A stretch of DNA of 17,115 nucleotides, taken from positions 1 through 17,115 of the forward strand of contig VBKY01000056.1 in the NCBI GenBank assembly GCA_005879255.1, given 5' to 3'. The position numbers were made by a program, and so were the translations under genes. The DNA is from Deltaproteobacteria bacterium. GTDB lineage: Bacteria > Desulfobacterota_B > Binatia > UBA9968. Within the stretch, counting starts at the first letter, position 1. Each line of letters starts with the position of its first letter. The notes under the pieces were generated by a model. The model was not told the origin of the DNA and made no database searches. It saw only the letters and a program-made list of their open reading frames with translations. Shown here piece by piece: positions 14,467 through 17,115 of this stretch.

Positions 14467-14575
14467 GTTCCAGATGTTCCAATCGTTCAAAACGTTCCAG
14501 TCGTTCGGGTCCGGAGAAACTCAAATAACCAAAATAACCATTGGAACCTTTGGAACGATTGGAACTATTGGAACC
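14467..14575. repeat. Inverted pair of 9-base tandem-repeat arrays (potential long hairpin)
   Basis: This fills most of the 130-base gap before the UbiD gene. Left arm: units of GTTCCANNN at 14467, 14476, 14485, 14494 and 14503 (GTTCCAGAT, GTTCCAATC, GTTCAAAAC, GTTCCAGTC, GTTCGGGTC). Right arm: units at 14522, 14531, 14540, 14549, 14558 and 14567 (two ending ATAACC, then four ending TGGAAC plus one base), that is, the same word in reverse complement with the same 9-base period. By hand count, 14467-14502 pairs with the complement of 14539-14574 at 29 of 36 positions plus two G-U pairs, with the unit GTTCCAATC matching perfectly. Loop about 36 bases. It starts 5 bases after the upstream stop, so it may act as a terminator or mRNA-stabilising stem. 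Confidence 0.85.
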
Positions 14576-14592
14576 GAAGTTATGGTGAAATC

Positions 14593-15996
14593 ATGAAGCA
14601 AGCCGATGGCCTGAGAAGTTGGCTGAAGCAAGCCGACGAATTAGGCGAAATCCGAACGATTGATGGGGCCGATTGGGACCTAGAAATCGGTGGCGTCGCC
14701 GATATCGTCAACGAGCGCGGTAGTTCGCCGGCGGTGCTGTTCGATGCCGTGAAAGGTTATCCGAAGGGTTATCGCGTTCTCGTCAACTCACTCGGATCGA
14801 CCAAACGGCTTGGCCTAAGCCTCGGGATGCCACAGAATTTGAGCTCCATGGAATTCGTTTCGGAGTGGCGCAGGCGATCGAAGGCTTTGCAGCATATCCC
14901 GCCGTGCGTGGTGCGGGATGGGCCGGTACTGGAAAACATTCAGCGTGGCAAAGATGTGAATATTTTGTCGTTCCCGACGCCACGCTGGTTCGAGCTGGAT
15001 GGCGGCAGATATATCGGCACCGGCAGCGTCAATATCACTCACGATCCCGAAGAAGGGTGGACCAATCTCGGCACAGCCCGGGTGATGATTCACGATGAGA
15101 ACACGGTCGGTTTCTACATCGCGCCTGGCCGCCATGGCCGCATCCATCGCGACAAGGCGTTCGCACGCGGCGAGCCGTTCAAAGTGGCGATTTCGGTGGG
15201 ACACGATCCGTTGATCTTTCTCGCCGGCGCGCTCGAAGTGCCCTACGGCGTTTGCGAGTACGACTTCATCGGCGGCATTCAGGGCGAGCCGGTCGACGTG
15301 ATTCACGGAGAATTCACCGGGTTGCCGATTCCGGCCACCGCGGAAATCGTTCTGGAAGGCGAGTGCGTTCCCGGTCCGGAAAAGATCGAAGGGCCGTTTG
15401 GTGAATGGACGGGATATTACGGCAGCTCATCGCGGCCGGAGCCGATCGTAAAGATTCACAACGTGATGCATCGCGACCATCCGATCCTGTTGGGCTACAC
15501 GCGCAAATGGCGCGCGCCGCTCAAAGCCGCGTTGGTCTGGGATGATTTGGAAGGGGCCGGCGTGCCGGACGTGCGCGGCGTGTGGTACCACGAGGCGGCG
15601 GGAGCGGCGTACCTATTCCTGGTCGTATCGATCAGGCAGCGCTATCCGGGCCACGCACGACAAGCGGGGTTAGTTGCAACGGAATGTCACGCCGCCGCTT
15701 ATTTGGGCCGCTACACAGTGGTGGTCGATGATGATATCGACCCGACTAACTTGAACGAAGTTTTGTGGGCCATGTGTACGCGCACCGATCCGATACAAGA
15801 TATCGAAATGCTGCGCCGGTGTTGGAGCGGTCCGTTGGATCCAATCATTCACAAGGACAAAAAGGGCTTCAACTCGCGGGCGATCATCGACGCGACGCGG
15901 CCATATGAGTGGAAGGACACGTTTCCGCAAGTGTCACGTTCGAGCCGCGAGCTGCGTGAGAGAATTCTGGAAAAATGGGCGGCCAAGCTGTCGTAG
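14593..15996 (+). CDS. UbiD-family (prenylated-FMN) decarboxylase
   Basis: A 467-residue member of the UbiD/Fdc family, reversible decarboxylases of aromatic or unsaturated acids that need prenyl-FMN made by UbiX. Seen: GGRYIGTGSVNITHDP; WTNLGTARVMIHD with N158 and R163, matching the prFMN/metal-binding Asn and Arg region of Fdc1; the IAPGRHGRIH His region; CEYDFIGGIQGEPVDV (E222); AEIVLEGE (E251, E255, E257), the region holding catalytic Glu; and EGPFGEWTGYYG (266-277). The WTN..AR.M.HD form resembles Fdc1-like and phenolic-acid enzymes more than E. coli UbiD. The frame is open upstream through the repeat array and the end of the substrate-binding gene, but that part is repeat read as protein; ATG 14593 is the credible start, with only a weak ribosome-binding site. 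No ubiX in the window. Confidence 0.93.
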   Translation: MKQADGLRSWLKQADELGEIRTIDGADWDLEIGGVADIVNERGSSPAVLFDAVKGYPKGYRVLVNSLGSTKRLGLSLGMPQNLSSMEFVSEWRRRSKALQHIPPCVVRDGPVLENIQRGKDVNILSFPTPRWFELDGGRYIGTGSVNITHDPEEGWTNLGTARVMIHDENTVGFYIAPGRHGRIHRDKAFARGEPFKVAISVGHDPLIFLAGALEVPYGVCEYDFIGGIQGEPVDVIHGEFTGLPIPATAEIVLEGECVPGPEKIEGPFGEWTGYYGSSSRPEPIVKIHNVMHRDHPILLGYTRKWRAPLKAALVWDDLEGAGVPDVRGVWYHEAAGAAYLFLVVSIRQRYPGHARQAGLVATECHAAAYLGRYTVVVDDDIDPTNLNEVLWAMCTRTDPIQDIEMLRRCWSGPLDPIIHKDKKGFNSRAIIDATRPYEWKDTFPQVSRSSRELRERILEKWAAKLS

Positions 15997-15997
15997 C

Positions 15998-16012
15998 TAT
16001 CTCGTGGAGATA
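15998..16012 (+). other. Small hairpin just after the UbiD stop
   Basis: TATCTC (15998-16003), GTG loop, GAGATA (16007-16012): a perfect six-pair stem two bases after the TAG stop. No T-run follows, so it is at most a weak transcript-end structure, perhaps acting with the larger palindrome downstream. The gap 15997-16153 holds no gene that I can see. Confidence 0.35.
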
Positions 16013-16035
16013 CGGCTGCGGCATGTTTTTCGACA

Positions 16036-16098
16036 CTCCCGCGAAAGCGGGAATCTAGATTAGAAAAATACTGGATTCCCGTTTGCACGGAATGACGG
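16036..16098. repeat. REP-like double palindrome
   Basis: TCCCGC-GAAA-GCGGGA (16037-16052) is a perfect six-pair stem with a GNRA loop. About 20 bases later GGATTCCCGTTTGCACGGAATGACGG forms an imperfect second hairpin (ATTCC/GGAAT), and the two can also pair with each other through GCGGGAATC and GATTCCCG. The wording, CCCGCGAAAGCGGGAATC ... GGATTCCCG ... GGAATGACGG, matches a well-known class of short palindromic repeats scattered between genes in many proteobacteria. Only one copy is in the window. It may also stop or stabilise the UbiD transcript. Confidence 0.7.
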
Positions 16099-16153
16099 AT
16101 TGGGGATAAAGACGAAAAGACAACAGAAGCACGAGCTATAACGGGAGTCATCA

Positions 16154-17115
16154 ATGTCACTTCAGCTCACTATCGCCTGCGGCGATTATGACCGCACGCA
16201 TCCACTGATCGACGGTTCAATAAAACCGGAAGGGATCGAGCTCAATTGGCTCGTGCTGCCGCATCTCGAAATCTGGACGCGCATGCTGAATTACTACGAC
16301 TTCGATGCGTCTGAAATCTCATTGTCGTCCTACATCACCTCCCGGACGTTAGGAAAGCCGCTGACCGCGATTCCGGTTTTTCCGGCGCGGGCCTTCCGCC
16401 ATTCTTACATTTTTATCAATACCAAAAGCGGCATTCGCGAGCCGAAAGATCTGATGGGCATGCGCGTCGGCTTGGGGGAGTTTCAACAGACGGCGACGGT
16501 ATGGATGCGCGGCATTTTGCAGCATGAATACGACGTTAAGCTCGAAGAGATCGAGTGGTACCTCTGGACGCCGCGGCCGCGGATGGAGATTGAACCGCCC
16601 AAACGCTATAAGGTCAAGCATATTCCGCCGGATCGAAAGCCGGACCAGATGTTTTTTAACGGCGAGCTCGACGCGATCATGGTACCGAGTCTCTTTCCCT
16701 CTTTGTTCAATCCACCATCGCATATTCGGCGCCTGTTCGAGAACTCGCCGAAAGTCGAAGCCGAGTATTTCAAAAAAACCGGCATCTTTCCGATCATGCA
16801 CTCTGTCGCGCTACGACAAGACGTGTGGGAGGAGCATCCGTGGATCGCGCGCAGCTTGTTCAAGGCATTTCAACGGGCCAAAGAAGATGCCTACGCCCGA
16901 TTGAAGGATCTGTCGCCGTATAAAATCAGCCTGGCGTGGTTCCGTGGGCCGGCGGAAGAGCAGCAGCAGATCCTTGGCGACGATCCGTGGCCCTACGGTT
17001 TGGAAAAGAATCGCCATGTAGTCGAGACGCTGGCGACATACCTCTACGAGCAAGGACTGGCCGAGAAGAAGCTTACGCCGGAAGAGTTGTTCGCGCCGAA
17101 TACCCTCGATCTTTA
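16154..17115 (+). CDS. 4,5-dihydroxyphthalate decarboxylase-like / substrate-binding-fold protein (3' end cut)
   Basis: Open from ATG 16154 (GGGAG at 16143-16147) to the window end: 320 codons plus two bases. The start MSLQLTIACGDYDRTHPLIDG, then PEGIEL, SEISLSSYITSRTLG, AIPVFPARAFRHSYIFINT, GIREPKDLMGMRVGLGEFQQTATVWMRGIL, KTGIFPIMHSVALR and DDPWPYGLEKNRH match the family named after Pht5, 4,5-dihydroxyphthalate decarboxylase, which has a periplasmic-binding-protein (NMT1-like) fold. There is no signal peptide, which favours a cytoplasmic enzyme over a transporter component. The final LFAPNTLDL is close to where family members end, and the window stops at 'ta', so the missing base may complete a stop codon. 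Most family members are named only by similarity and their substrates are unproven. Confidence 0.87.
   Translation, partial: MSLQLTIACGDYDRTHPLIDGSIKPEGIELNWLVLPHLEIWTRMLNYYDFDASEISLSSYITSRTLGKPLTAIPVFPARAFRHSYIFINTKSGIREPKDLMGMRVGLGEFQQTATVWMRGILQHEYDVKLEEIEWYLWTPRPRMEIEPPKRYKVKHIPPDRKPDQMFFNGELDAIMVPSLFPSLFNPPSHIRRLFENSPKVEAEYFKKTGIFPIMHSVALRQDVWEEHPWIARSLFKAFQRAKEDAYARLKDLSPYKISLAWFRGPAEEQQQILGDDPWPYGLEKNRHVVETLATYLYEQGLAEKKLTPEELFAPNTLDL

Noticed and set aside
14467..14575. CRISPR array
   Set aside because: Units are only 9 bases without spacers of CRISPR length, and the two halves are inverted; no cas gene is present.
14269..14592. Upstream extension of the UbiD frame, including an Asn/Trp-rich repeat peptide
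   Set aside because: It overlaps the end of the substrate-binding gene and is the 9-base repeat array read as protein (a three-residue period). UbiD homologues begin near the ATG at 14593.
13506..17115. Complete ABC importer operon
   Set aside because: Only binding-protein folds are found; no permease with membrane segments and no ATPase with Walker motifs is present, and the second binding-fold protein lacks a signal peptide.

Overview
This is a protein-dense bacterial contig (no RNA genes seen, all genes on the + strand, moderately GC-rich). The order valS-nadC-birA-coaX is one I associate with deltaproteobacterial-type genomes. The second half is rich in amidohydrolase-2, luciferase-like, UbiD and NMT1-like substrate-binding genes, as in uncultured soil or sediment lineages near Deltaproteobacteria (Binatota, Rokubacteria or Tectomicrobia-like). 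That taxonomic placement is inference from gene content only.

Region 1 (1-4433) is housekeeping. It holds the 3' part of valyl-tRNA synthetase, then nadC (NAD synthesis), birA (biotin ligase without a DNA-binding domain) and coaX (type III pantothenate kinase). Gaps are tiny or negative (nadC/birA overlap by 14 bases), so this is one cofactor operon.

Region 2 (4462-6795) is an EF-G paralogue with unorthodox GTPase motifs, followed after 9 bases by a 72-residue four-cysteine zinc-ribbon protein. The latter's last codons contain the ribosome-binding site of the next gene.

Region 3 (6798-12856) is a tightly packed set of degradative-looking enzymes: two amidohydrolase-2 proteins, a gamma-glutamyltransferase-fold Ntn hydrolase lacking the residues that bind gamma-glutamate, a 3-hydroxyisobutyrate-dehydrogenase-family reductase, a luciferase-like flavin monooxygenase and a pterin-4a-carbinolamine dehydratase. 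The spacing suggests co-transcription; I cannot name the substrate.

Region 4 (12857-17115) is looser, with gaps of about 130-160 bases. It holds an orphan CoxS-type 2Fe-2S subunit, an orphan periplasmic substrate-binding protein, a UbiD-family decarboxylase and a 4,5-dihydroxyphthalate-decarboxylase-like protein that runs off the end. The gaps hold the most unusual non-coding structure: an inverted pair of 9-base tandem-repeat arrays (14467-14575) and a REP-like double palindrome (16036-16098). A separate 8-base tandem repeat (12475-12511) supplies the ribosome-binding site of the pterin dehydratase gene.

Nothing here is a recognisable defence system, CRISPR array, integron or transposase. 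The candidates for something undescribed are the EF-G/zinc-ribbon pair, the uncharacterised catabolic cluster with altered active sites, and the short-period repeat arrays.
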